From: a marine bacterium B5-7 | GTDB taxonomy: Bacteria > Pseudomonadota > Gammaproteobacteria > Arenicellales > CAJQKF01 | Direction: 5' to 3' | NCBI GenBank assembly: GCA_021604525.1 | Contig: BQJD01000012.1 | Coordinates: forward strand, 1 to 64,000 | DNA length: 64,000 bases | In this document: positions 56,342 to 64,000 of the stretch, piece by piece | Numbering within the stretch: position 1 is the first letter of the stretch | Layout of the letters: each line of letters opens with the position of its first letter | Notes under the pieces: model-generated | Seen by the model: only the letters and a program-made list of their open reading frames with translations | Told to the model about the DNA's origin: nothing | The model's database searches: none | Program-made: the position numbers and the translations under genes

Positions 56342-57517
56342 ATGACATTTGACATCAATAATGCAACCTTTATGGGTTACCGACGTGAGAACGGTCGGTT
56401 TGGCGTTCGAAACCACGTTATCGTCCTGCCCGTAGACGATCTTTCAAATTCCGCTTCCGAAGCGGTTGCCCACAATATCAAAGGCGCCATGGCGATTCCG
56501 CATCCGTATGGACGACTTCAGTTCGGTGAGGATCTCGAGGTGCATTTTCGTACCCTGATCGGTACCGGATCTAATCCCAATGTCGCAGCCGTTATCGTCA
56601 TCGGTATCGAAGAAGGCTGGACCAAACGGGTGGTGGATGGAATTGCCGCGACAGGCAAACCTGTAGTCGGATTCGGGATCGAGCAACATGGCGATCACGA
56701 AACCATCATGAAAGCTTCCAAGGCTGCACGTGAATATGTGCAGTGGGCGTCAGAGAAGCAGCGTGAACAAGCGCCATTGTCGGAATTGTGGGTGTCAACG
56801 AAATGCGGTGAATCCGATACAACTTCTGGTTGTGGTTCCAACCCGACGGTCGGAAATGCTTTTGACAAAATGTATGACAAAGGCGTCACCATGTTGTTTG
56901 GCGAGACCTCTGAGATTACCGGTGGTGAGCACCTGGTCGCTGAACGTTGCCGCGATGAGGCAGTGCGCGAACGCTTCATGTTCATGTTCGATCGTTATCA
57001 GGACATGATCAATCGATATAAAACCAATGATCTGTCCGAGTCGCAGCCAACCAAGGGGAACATCGAAGGTGGTTTGACAACCATTGAAGAAAAAGCGCTT
57101 GGTAATATTCAGAAAATCGGTCGAAAATGTATCGTCGATGGTGTTCTTGACAAGGCTGAAGCGCCGACAGGACCGGGTCTATGGTTTATGGATTCATCCA
57201 GCGCAGCGGCCGAGATGGTCACGCTGTGTGGCGCGGCTGGTTACGTGGTGCACTTCTTCCCGACGGGTCAGGGCAACATAATCGGTAATCCCATCGTGCC
57301 GGTAATCAAATTGTGCGCCAATCCGCGTACGGTACGCACGATGTCTGAGCATGTCGACGTCGATGTTTCCGGGCTACTGCGCAAGGAAATGACACCTGAT
57401 GAGGCAGGCGATGCATTGCTTGAGATGATGCTGCGAACGTCCAATGGTCGACTGACTGCTGCCGAGGCCCTGGGACACCGCGAATTCGTACTTACCAAAC
57501 TATACGAAAGCGCCTGA
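56342..57517 (+). CDS. suyB: (2R)-sulfolactate sulfo-lyase, large subunit SuyB
   Basis: The catalytic large subunit, 391 residues, of the altronate-dehydratase (UxaA C-terminal) family. It begins [22 protein letters not shown] and contains the Cys-rich segments [17 protein letters not shown] and [16 protein letters not shown], and the [13 protein letters not shown] stretch. The family is iron dependent. With SuyA it performs desulfonation, the step that yields sulfite. A strong GGAGCA site precedes its ATG. slcC follows after 34 bp. Confidence 0.9.
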   Translation: MTFDINNATFMGYRRENGRFGVRNHVIVLPVDDLSNSASEAVAHNIKGAMAIPHPYGRLQFGEDLEVHFRTLIGTGSNPNVAAVIVIGIEEGWTKRVVDGIAATGKPVVGFGIEQHGDHETIMKASKAAREYVQWASEKQREQAPLSELWVSTKCGESDTTSGCGSNPTVGNAFDKMYDKGVTMLFGETSEITGGEHLVAERCRDEAVRERFMFMFDRYQDMINRYKTNDLSESQPTKGNIEGGLTTIEEKALGNIQKIGRKCIVDGVLDKAEAPTGPGLWFMDSSSAAAEMVTLCGAAGYVVHFFPTGQGNIIGNPIVPVIKLCANPRTVRTMSEHVDVDVSGLLRKEMTPDEAGDALLEMMLRTSNGRLTAAEALGHREFVLTKLYESA

Positions 57518-57551
57518 TCAAGTCTCAACACGGATCTGCGTGGGAGCCGTT

Positions 57552-58505
57552 ATGCCGGACATAGTCATTTCCGAGTTCATGGATGAATCGGCTGTGCAAA
57601 TGCTCAAGTCGAATTTTTCGGTACGCTATGACCCTGACCTGGTCGATGATCGTCCTGCACTTGAAGCTGCCATAAGTGAGGCGCGGGGGTTGGTAGTTCG
57701 TAACAGAACGCAAGTCAACGCGGCATTGATTAAATGTGCCCCGGACCTTGAAGTTGTTGGTCGTCTCGGTGTTGGTCTGGATAATATTGATCTCGGTGCC
57801 TGTGCTACTGCGGATATTGCGGTTTGCCCTGCGCTGGGTGCAAACGCAGTCGCAGTAGCCGAGTATGTCATTGCGGTATCAATGATCCTGTTTCGACCGG
57901 TGTTTCTTGATAGCGCTTCAGTCATACACGGTGGATGGCCGCGAGAAGCCGGTGCCGGACGGGAACTGGGTGGCAAAACACTGGGTCTTGTAGGCTATGG
58001 CACCATAGCGCGCGAAACAGCACGGCGTGCAATTGCACTGGATATGCGAATCGCCTGGTTTGATCCCAATATCAACGCTGGTGATGCAGCAGAATTCAGC
58101 GATAATACTACTCGCTACAGCGATCTGGCCGATCTGGCTGGCATTGCGGATGTTGTCAGCATTCATGTTCCACTGAATGATTCAACCGACCATCTGATTG
58201 ATCGTTCGATGCTGAAGCGCATGAAACCGAGTTCTATCCTGGTAAATACGTCCCGGGGCGGCATTGTTGATGAAGAGGCATTGGTGGAATTTCTCAACGC
58301 AGGAAATCTTGCCGGTGCGGCACTGGATGTTTTTGAGCACGAACCGCTCAACACAGTTGACGGGACACGGTTTTCCGGCGTTCCAAATTTACTAGTCACG
58401 CCGCACATCGCCGGTGTCACGGATGAATCAAATGTTCGGGTTGGTCGGATCACGGCTGAAAATGTCATTGCTGTTCTTGCAAGGGCTCAGACGGAAAAGA
58501 AGTAA
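57552..58505 (+). CDS. slcC: (S)-sulfolactate dehydrogenase SlcC
   Basis: A D-2-hydroxyacid dehydrogenase family enzyme, 317 residues, that oxidises (S)-sulfolactate to sulfopyruvate with NAD+. The nucleotide-binding turn is GLVGYGTIARETARRA (about 145-160), and the catalytic R235 (TSRGG), E264 (FEHEP) and H285 (TPHIAG) are present. ATG 57552 has GGGAG five bases upstream; a GTG at 57540 is also in frame. The assignment to sulfolactate rests on its place between suyAB and comC, the known set of Chromohalobacter. By sequence alone it is a generic family member. Confidence 0.82.
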   Translation: MPDIVISEFMDESAVQMLKSNFSVRYDPDLVDDRPALEAAISEARGLVVRNRTQVNAALIKCAPDLEVVGRLGVGLDNIDLGACATADIAVCPALGANAVAVAEYVIAVSMILFRPVFLDSASVIHGGWPREAGAGRELGGKTLGLVGYGTIARETARRAIALDMRIAWFDPNINAGDAAEFSDNTTRYSDLADLAGIADVVSIHVPLNDSTDHLIDRSMLKRMKPSSILVNTSRGGIVDEEALVEFLNAGNLAGAALDVFEHEPLNTVDGTRFSGVPNLLVTPHIAGVTDESNVRVGRITAENVIAVLARAQTEKK

Positions 58506-59527
58506 TGGCGGATCCGGATTCAATCATCCTGAAAATCGACCAGGCTCATCACTTGGTAACCGCTGCACTGGAATCCAATCGAACCTCAAGTGAGAATGCT
58601 GCGAGCGTTGCCCAAGCGCTTGTAAGCGCGGAGATTGACGGTCAGATTGGACATGGATTGTCGCGTGTGCTCGCCTATGCGAGTCAGTCTCGATCTGGCA
58701 AAGTTGATGGTTTCGCAACACCACGTATTATTGCTGACAAGCCTGCTGCGGTTCGTATAGATGCGGCATCAGGGTTTGCGTTTCCTGCCATGGATCTGGC
58801 TGTTTCGACTCTTTCGGAGCGGGTTGCAAATACCGGGATCGCGGTCTCCTCAGTATTTCGCTCACATCACTTCGGCGTTGCCGGTTATCATGCGGAACGA
58901 CTTGCCAATGAAGGGATCATCGCCCTGGCACTTAGCAATAGCCCCAGGGCGATAGCTCCCTGGGGTGGTAAAAGTGCACTATTCGGCACCAATCCTGTTG
59001 CCTTCGCCGCACCGAGAAAGGACGGATCTCCATTGGTTATCGATCTCTCCTTGAGCAAGGTGGCGCGGGGAAAAATCATGGTCGCCGCACGCAATGGCGA
59101 TTCAATACCTGAAGGCTGGGCGCTCGATGCCAATGGCCATCCAACCACAAATGCCGATGCTGCACTTGCTGGCACCATGTTACCCATGGGCGATGCCAAG
59201 GGCGCAGCTCTGGTGTTGATGGTGGAGCTGCTGGCAGCAGCCATGACGGGTGCAAACTTTGGATTCGAGGCGTCTTCATTCTTTACCGCCGAAGGCGACC
59301 CGCCTGGTATTGGTCAAGTGCTGATTGGCTTCGATGCAAGGATGTTGTCTGGTGACAGCTACCTGGAACGAATTGAGCATTTGATCGAAGCGATTGTTGC
59401 ACAACCGGGTACACGTCTGCCGGGCAGTCGGCGACTTAATGCACGTTTGCGTGTGGAAGCGGATGGTCTAGCGGTATCGCGCTCGCTGGTAGATGAATTA
59501 ACCCAATTGGCTAATCATTCTGTTTGA
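58505..59527 (+). CDS. comC: (R)-sulfolactate dehydrogenase ComC
   Basis: A malate/L-lactate dehydrogenase type 2 family enzyme, 340 residues, that reduces sulfopyruvate to (R)-sulfolactate with NAD(P)H. Family segments are SSVFRSHHFGVAGYHAER with the catalytic His, ALSNSPRAIAPWGGKSALFGTNP, and VIDLSLSKVARGKI. SlcC and ComC together act as a racemase that feeds SuyAB. The ATG shares its A with the slcC stop (TAATG). It is the last gene of the plus-strand unit; the 132 bases after it hold nothing recognised. Confidence 0.85.
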   Translation: MADPDSIILKIDQAHHLVTAALESNRTSSENAASVAQALVSAEIDGQIGHGLSRVLAYASQSRSGKVDGFATPRIIADKPAAVRIDAASGFAFPAMDLAVSTLSERVANTGIAVSSVFRSHHFGVAGYHAERLANEGIIALALSNSPRAIAPWGGKSALFGTNPVAFAAPRKDGSPLVIDLSLSKVARGKIMVAARNGDSIPEGWALDANGHPTTNADAALAGTMLPMGDAKGAALVLMVELLAAAMTGANFGFEASSFFTAEGDPPGIGQVLIGFDARMLSGDSYLERIEHLIEAIVAQPGTRLPGSRRLNARLRVEADGLAVSRSLVDELTQLANHSV

Positions 59528-59659
59528 TTATTAGCCTCGATTTTGCGGGATAAATTTCACGCGGGCAGGATGAATAAGAAGGTGGCTTGGCCGACGTACG
59601 CGAATATCCCCGCCGGTTCAAATTAAATCGATCTAATCTGCTTGTATAAAAATCATGAC

Positions 59660-60541
59660 CTAACCGCCCAGGAATAATCGACCGACCTCGGGATTCTGAA
59701 GCAGATCATCTCCGCGACCGGCGATGGCGATTTGTCCAGAAACCAGTACATAAGCAAGATCTGCAAATTCCAGCCCCTTTTTGGCATTTTGCTCGACCAT
59801 GACGATGGTCTTTCCTTCACTGTGCTGCAGATCGTCGAGAATATCGAAAACCATGTCGATAAACCGTGGTTCCAGGCCAATCGAGGGTTCGTCGACCAGC
59901 AGAATTTCAGGATCCATCACCAGAGCACGGGATATCTCCAGCAGTCGACGCTCGCCACCCGATAACACTTTCGCCTGTTTCTTGCGTCGTTCGGCCAACC
60001 TAGCGTACTTGTCGAAAACCCGTTCCGCGGCAATTTTTGCATCGGCGGTCGAATCCATCAGGTAACCGCCCATCCACAGGTTTTCCTCCACAGTCATGTC
60101 GGGGAAAACTGATTTATCCTGCAGGATGTAAGCGATGCCGGCGCGCGCCAGCTTCTGGTTGGAACTCATTCGGGTGACATCCATTCGCTTGTCGGCGTCA
60201 CTAATGGTGATTGATCCTGAGAAAATCCGGTTGAATCCGAAAATCGAATGAAGGATGGTTGACTTACCGGCACCGTTCGGTCCAATCAGGCATAACGATT
60301 GCCCTTTGCCGACGCGCATGCTGAAGTCATGAAGTATTTCCATCTTGCCGTAGCCGGCGTACAGGTTATCAATTTTAAGGTAAGGTTCATCGGTAACCAG
60401 TGCATCGAGTTCTTCCACCGAGACACCGTCACCCAGTTGTTCGGCTTGGGCGATAACGGCTTCAACAGAGATGACGGTTTCCACTGAACCACCATGGTAA
60501 CCCGCAGCGCGTTTTTCCTCTTCCGTTTTTTCCTCACTCAT
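59660..60541 (-). CDS. Branched-chain-type ABC transporter ATPase (LivF-like) with N-terminal extension
   Basis: One of two ATPases of a Liv/HAAT-type importer. It has 293 residues. Walker A is GPNGAGKST at 87-95, the signature is LSGGERRLLE and Walker B is ILLVDEP. The ABC domain begins only near residue 52; before it is an acidic, helical extension starting MSEEKTEEEKRAAG that normal LivF proteins (about 235) lack. No other Met start lies before the domain. It is the last gene of a livK-H-M-G-F order. The substrate is not encoded in the ATPase. Confidence 0.9.
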   Translation of the reverse strand: MSEEKTEEEKRAAGYHGGSVETVISVEAVIAQAEQLGDGVSVEELDALVTDEPYLKIDNLYAGYGKMEILHDFSMRVGKGQSLCLIGPNGAGKSTILHSIFGFNRIFSGSITISDADKRMDVTRMSSNQKLARAGIAYILQDKSVFPDMTVEENLWMGGYLMDSTADAKIAAERVFDKYARLAERRKKQAKVLSGGERRLLEISRALVMDPEILLVDEPSIGLEPRFIDMVFDILDDLQHSEGKTIVMVEQNAKKGLEFADLAYVLVSGQIAIAGRGDDLLQNPEVGRLFLGG

Positions 60542-60558
60542 TATTTAATACCTGCCGA

Positions 60559-61299
60559 TCAGTGCGCGCCAAGATAGGCGTCAATGACGCGCTGGTCGTT
60601 TTGAATTTCATCCGGTGTACCGTGTACGAGCAATTCTCCGTGTGCAAGACAGTAGATGCTTTTGGCAAGATTCATGATGACTCGCATATTATGTTCGATC
60701 ACAAACAGGGTGATTCCGAATTCACTATTTGCCCGTTTAAGACGGTCAATCAAGCCGTTGATCAGGGTAGGATTGATACCAGCGGTCGGCTCATCCAGAA
60801 GCAATACTTTGGGTTCATTCATTAATGCCATGGCAAACTCGAGAAGTTTCTGCTGCCCGAAAGACAAGTCGCCAGAGATCAGATGGCGTTTCTGATAAAG
60901 GCCGACAAATTCCAGGAGATGCTCTGCCTTATCAATTAATCCTGAAGAATAGCTACCAAACATATTGCGTAACCCCTCATTTCTATGGGGTACGGATATG
61001 AGCAGATTTTCGACACAGTTCATCTTGTCGTAGATTCGCGTCTGCTGGAACGTACGAAGTAGACCCAGACGTGCAATCTGTTGAACCCTAAACCTGGAAA
61101 TCTCTTGCCCTTCAAATGCAATTGAGCCGGAGTCGATTGGGTGAAAACCGACAATTGAGTTAAATAGAGTGGTCTTACCCGATCCATTAGGACCGATCAA
61201 CCCTGTGATTGATCCCTCAGGGACTTCAAGACTAACGTTACTATTGGCGACTACGCCGCCATAAGATTTGCTGACGTTTTTAACTTCCAGTGAAATCAT
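60559..61299 (-). CDS. Branched-chain-type ABC transporter ATPase (LivG-like)
   Basis: The second ATPase of the importer, 246 residues. Walker A is GPNGSGKTT at 36-44, the signature is LSFGQQK and Walker B is VLLLDEPTAGINP. The FRVQQIARLGLLRTFQQTRIYDKM segment is typical of LivG. It ends 17 bp before the LivF-like gene and its start overlaps the end of the LivM-like gene by four bases, so it is part of one operon. Confidence 0.93.
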   Translation of the reverse strand: MISLEVKNVSKSYGGVVANSNVSLEVPEGSITGLIGPNGSGKTTLFNSIVGFHPIDSGSIAFEGQEISRFRVQQIARLGLLRTFQQTRIYDKMNCVENLLISVPHRNEGLRNMFGSYSSGLIDKAEHLLEFVGLYQKRHLISGDLSFGQQKLLEFAMALMNEPKVLLLDEPTAGINPTLINGLIDRLKRANSEFGITLFVIEHNMRVIMNLAKSIYCLAHGELLVHGTPDEIQNDQRVIDAYLGAH

Positions 61300-62351
61300 G
61301 TGCTGCCCTCGCGAGCTTCCTTACTCATTCGCTTGTCTACCCTGACGCCAAAGCGCTCTGGCCATTTCTGTTGCATCCAGCCCATGATCCCTTGCTGGAA
61401 AAACACAACATTTATGATGATCAACAGACCCAACGCCACCCACTGCCAACCAAGCAGATAGGTCCAGGTCACCTCCTTCACGATGTGGAATACAGTGGCA
61501 CCGATTACGGGGCCCCAGAGGGTTCCTTTACCGCCCAGGAGAGACATCACGACCATGAAAATTCCGAAGGTGATGGTAGGAAATGCGACTTCCAGCGGTT
61601 CAACGAAACCTGTCAAATTGCCAAATAGCGCACCTGAGATTCCAAGAAAGAATGCCGATACAGCCCAGGCGAATGTTTTGTGACGCCATGTATGGATGCC
61701 CATTGCCTCGGCCTTCACTTCATCGTCGCGAATGGCGTTGATGGCCAAGGCAAATCGAGTGGAATATAGCCAGCGTACACAAATGAACGTGAGTATTGCC
61801 AGAACAAATATGAGCGCATAGAAAACCAGAGATTTTTCATCGGGATACCCGGGATATACAGGCATTGCGATACCACTGCCACCGCCGATCCATTCCCATG
61901 TTCCCGCAAGCTCACGGGCAGACAAAGCAATACCCAATGTGCCAATTGCAAAATAAGGCCCGCGCAACCCAAACATGACCCAGCCAAGAATGATGGCAAA
62001 TATTACACACCCCAATGCGGCCGCTATTGAGCCGACAAACATACTGCTGAAGTAATCCCAGTAACCGAGTACCAGTTGTTCACCGCCACGTGCTGATGTG
62101 TATGTACCGACATCGGTAAACATGCCAATCTGGACAACAGCCGAGATATACATGCCGGCACCGAAAAAGAAAATGTTCCCTAGAGAGTTATATCCCATCT
62201 GCCCGCCGACAAGATCCCATGTCAGGGCAAATAGAATCATCAACCAAAGGAAGGCGATCTGCGTCGTATAAGCTGGAAATACCAGCGGCGCGATGATACC
62301 GCCGACCAGCAACAGGACGTACACCCACCATGGAGTCTGGTCACTACGCAT
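61296..62351 (-). CDS. Branched-chain-type ABC transporter permease (LivM-like)
   Basis: A 351-residue inner-membrane permease with about nine helices and the conserved loop NAIRDDEVKAEAMGIHTWRHK (EAA-like) that contacts the ATPase. The LLGGKGTLWGPVIGA segment near the end is characteristic of LivM. The C-terminal tail is basic. The gene lies two bases after the LivH-like gene and overlaps the LivG-like gene. Confidence 0.93.
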   Translation of the reverse strand: MRSDQTPWWVYVLLLVGGIIAPLVFPAYTTQIAFLWLMILFALTWDLVGGQMGYNSLGNIFFFGAGMYISAVVQIGMFTDVGTYTSARGGEQLVLGYWDYFSSMFVGSIAAALGCVIFAIILGWVMFGLRGPYFAIGTLGIALSARELAGTWEWIGGGSGIAMPVYPGYPDEKSLVFYALIFVLAILTFICVRWLYSTRFALAINAIRDDEVKAEAMGIHTWRHKTFAWAVSAFFLGISGALFGNLTGFVEPLEVAFPTITFGIFMVVMSLLGGKGTLWGPVIGATVFHIVKEVTWTYLLGWQWVALGLLIIINVVFFQQGIMGWMQQKWPERFGVRVDKRMSKEAREGST

Positions 62352-62353
62352 TG

Positions 62354-63256
62354 TTATTCCACCACCTGTCTATGTCTCGATAGCTGGATTTGACGCCAGA
62401 CGAGCACGACGACCAATAGTCCAACTACGGTTGCTTGTTGAAATTGGGCGCCAAGAACGAAACCCGAGTACTGTTCGGCAACACCGAGGCCCAGTCCGGC
62501 GATAATGACACCCGGCAGATTACCTAGTCCGGCAGCCGTGACAATGACAAAGGCACGGATGGAATGCACCACGCCGTAGAAGGGTTGTATGACCCAAATC
62601 ATGGATATCAGCACGCCGGCAGCACCACAAATCGCAGCATTGAGGGCGTATGTAAATGCGTAAACCCGTTCTGTGTCGATACCCATTACCCGTGCCGCCC
62701 TGGCATCCTGGGCAGTCGCCCTGATGGCCTGTCCCATGCGACTGCGTTTCATAAAGATAATGACGACTGCAGCGAGAACGATACACAGTAAAAATGAGAC
62801 AAATTTAATTTCTGCTATGGTAACCATTCCATTAAAGAATGATCTGGTAGTGAAACCCGATGCAGCAGTCCTGACTTCTGGTCCATAGGCAAGATTCAAT
62901 GCCTGTTGGACTACCAAGGCGATACCAAATGTTGCGAGCAGGGAAGTAAAAAGATCTCGGGTGATGACCCACTTGATGATTGTGATGTAAAGCAGCCAGC
63001 CGAATACGAACATGATGGCGCAGACAATGGGCATCCCGAGGATCGGATGAATACCGTATGTCGAAAGATGCCAGGCGAAGTATCCGCCCATGATGACAAA
63101 CTCACCTTGAGCAAGGTTTTTGACATTCATGACGCCCCAGACGAGGGCAAGTCCGTAAGCGGCCAGAACGAATATTGCTCCGATAAACAAACCATCCAGG
63201 AGCAATTGAATGTTCAAAACCGGAACCTTAGTGAGTAGGATCAGATTATCCAGCAT
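62354..63256 (-). CDS. Branched-chain-type ABC transporter permease (LivH-like)
   Basis: A 300-residue permease with about eight helices, including GLFIGAIFVLAAYGLALVWGVMNV and the coupling loop RATAQDARAARVMGIDTERVY. The ending GLGNLPGVIIAGLGLGVAEQY is standard LivH. I chose ATG 63256; the frame runs back to 63319, but that stretch overlaps a hairpin and is not family-like. It follows the binding-protein gene after about 86 bases containing an inverted repeat. Confidence 0.93.
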   Translation of the reverse strand: MLDNLILLTKVPVLNIQLLLDGLFIGAIFVLAAYGLALVWGVMNVKNLAQGEFVIMGGYFAWHLSTYGIHPILGMPIVCAIMFVFGWLLYITIIKWVITRDLFTSLLATFGIALVVQQALNLAYGPEVRTAASGFTTRSFFNGMVTIAEIKFVSFLLCIVLAAVVIIFMKRSRMGQAIRATAQDARAARVMGIDTERVYAFTYALNAAICGAAGVLISMIWVIQPFYGVVHSIRAFVIVTAAGLGNLPGVIIAGLGLGVAEQYSGFVLGAQFQQATVVGLLVVVLVWRQIQLSRHRQVVE

Positions 63257-63292
63257 TGCGCATGTCCCCGGTATCGATAAGAACCTGACCCC

Positions 63293-63308
63293 CGCCCGAA
63301 TTCGGGCG
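63293..63308 (-). promoter_or_regulatory. Hairpin between binding-protein and permease genes
   Basis: A perfect 16-base palindrome (CGCCCGAA and its inverse) in the 86-base gap after the binding-protein stop. It lacks a T-tract on either strand, so it is not a clear terminator. Such stem-loops after periplasmic binding-protein genes often stabilise the upstream mRNA and raise its dose above the permease genes. Confidence 0.45.
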
Positions 63309-63342
63309 AGGGCGGCCAATTACCAAGATTAACTGGTACTTC

Positions 63343-64000
63343 TTATTTGGCGACTCGTGGCCACACGATGGAGTGGGAGGCCCATTTCAACGGTGCCACT
63401 ACGTTGAACTGACCGTCCTGGACCTGACGCAGCACCATCGGCTTGGCAATATTATTGCCGGCTTCGGAAAACTTGATGGGTCCATAGAAGGTTGTCATAT
63501 CGGTGCTGGCAATAGCATCTCGAACTTTCTCGGGATCAAAGGAGTTGGCATGTTCAAACGCCTCTTTCCAGACAATCACTGCGGCGGCAGCCTGAGCTGA
63601 TTGATATGGGACGTTCTTGTAACCTTCGTAAGTCGACTTGAACAATTTGTCAAAATCGCCTGCACTGCCGAAGTATTTGTCCTCATAGCTCAAGGTCTCG
63701 GCCCACTGGGTCGGACACAGGTAGCCATCGGCTGAAGGCCCGAACTGGGAGACTATTTTGGCGCCTTCGCAATGTGTCATGGCAATCATGGGGACATCAA
63801 CCTGAAGCTCCTTGATTTGCCGCGCTGCTGTTACCGCACCTTTGTTGTGACCTGAGATGACCAGCAAATCAGGCTTGAGTGCTTTTACTTTTGTAAGCGT
63901 TGCGGAGATGTCCGAAAGATCGGCTGGCATTTTGTCATCGATAACGGTCTGCATGCCGAATTTCGCCATATCTTCAACGACACCTGCCCTCACATCAAGA
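63343..64000 (-). CDS. ABC transporter substrate-binding protein, LivK-like (5' end outside window)
   Basis: The last 218 residues of a periplasmic type I solute-binding protein of the amino acid/amide group. The visible part covers the second lobe and hinge: TLTKVKALKPDLLVISGH, QSAQAAAAVIVWKEAFEHA and the final FNVVAPLKWASHSIVWPRVAK. The frame is open to the right edge, and the signal peptide lies beyond it. It is the first gene of the livK-H-M-G-F order. Binding residues cannot be assigned from this fragment, so the ligand (branched amino acid, amide or a sulfonate) stays open. Confidence 0.88.
   Translation of the reverse strand, partial: LDVRAGVVEDMAKFGMQTVIDDKMPADLSDISATLTKVKALKPDLLVISGHNKGAVTAARQIKELQVDVPMIAMTHCEGAKIVSQFGPSADGYLCPTQWAETLSYEDKYFGSAGDFDKLFKSTYEGYKNVPYQSAQAAAAVIVWKEAFEHANSFDPEKVRDAIASTDMTTFYGPIKFSEAGNNIAKPMVLRQVQDGQFNVVAPLKWASHSIVWPRVAK

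Noticed and set aside
1-64000. CRISPR arrays, tRNA or rRNA genes, intact insertion sequences, prophage genes
   Set aside because: Looked for by eye in all gaps. No regularly spaced direct repeats, cloverleaf-like segments or transposase or integrase motifs were seen.

Overview
The window reads as chromosome of a free-living or symbiotic gammaproteobacterium with moderate GC. This is judged from gene content (ubiK, ettA, lpxH, mltD, rnhA-dnaQ, ppsA/ppsR, rimO, prfC, gluQ, ttcA) and their arrangement. It is densely coded, with many 1-4 bp start/stop overlaps. I see no rRNA, tRNA, CRISPR array, prophage or intact transposase. An ATP sulfurylase of about 396 residues and a sulfolactate desulfonation cluster suggest that organic and inorganic sulfur metabolism matters to this organism.

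Layout. 1-4.4 kb: voltage-gated K+ channel (cut by the left edge), a glutathione transferase, ubiK, ettA and lpxH. 4.6-12.5 kb: branched-chain amino acid genes ilvI-ilvH-ilvC, then phospholipid genes psd-pssA, leuA, a family-4 uracil-DNA glycosylase and rimI. 12.5-15.9 kb: mltD, then a yafS-like methyltransferase, rnhA and dnaQ. 16.1-21.8 kb: an unusual three-gene operon, described below. 21.8-28.6 kb: ppsA with its regulator ppsR, rimO and prfC. 28.6-31.5 kb: a small accessory patch with a repeat element, a DUF1272 protein, an AAC(3)-I-like acetyltransferase pseudogene, a sulfatase scrap and an HNH endonuclease. 31.5-45.8 kb: cell-wall hydrolase, cytochrome c5, gluQ, apeB, ttcA, a large AsmA protein, a TPR protein and an RND efflux pair. 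45.8-55 kb: an M24 protein, a polysaccharide deacetylase, DAHP synthase, sat, an EEP-family phosphodiesterase, a Trm112 protein, a sterol-desaturase-like enzyme, an FKBP isomerase and a DMT exporter. 55-64 kb: a GntR regulator, suyA-suyB-slcC-comC for 3-sulfolactate, and a converging Liv-type ABC transporter cut by the right edge.

The most unusual locus is at 16.1-21.8 kb. A BlaI/MecI-type repressor sits behind a perfect 22-bp palindrome that matches the Bla/Mec operator pattern. It is followed by a BlaR1-like M56 membrane protease whose extracytoplasmic part is a dienelactone-hydrolase fold instead of a beta-lactam sensor. Overlapping that gene is a 1058-residue secreted protein made of a second dienelactone-hydrolase fold joined to a long region with two CxxCH haem sites. 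Both hydrolase folds keep the Asp and His of the triad but have lost the nucleophile, so they look like binding or sensor modules. I infer a proteolysis-switched system that senses an unknown ligand and controls a periplasmic dihaem protein.

The second coherent system is sulfolactate use. SlcC and ComC interconvert the sulfolactate enantiomers through sulfopyruvate, and SuyAB releases sulfite and pyruvate. A divergent GntR gene and a strong promoter next to a 22-bp palindrome probably control it. The adjacent Liv-type transporter is a candidate importer, and sat could take part in handling the sulfite.
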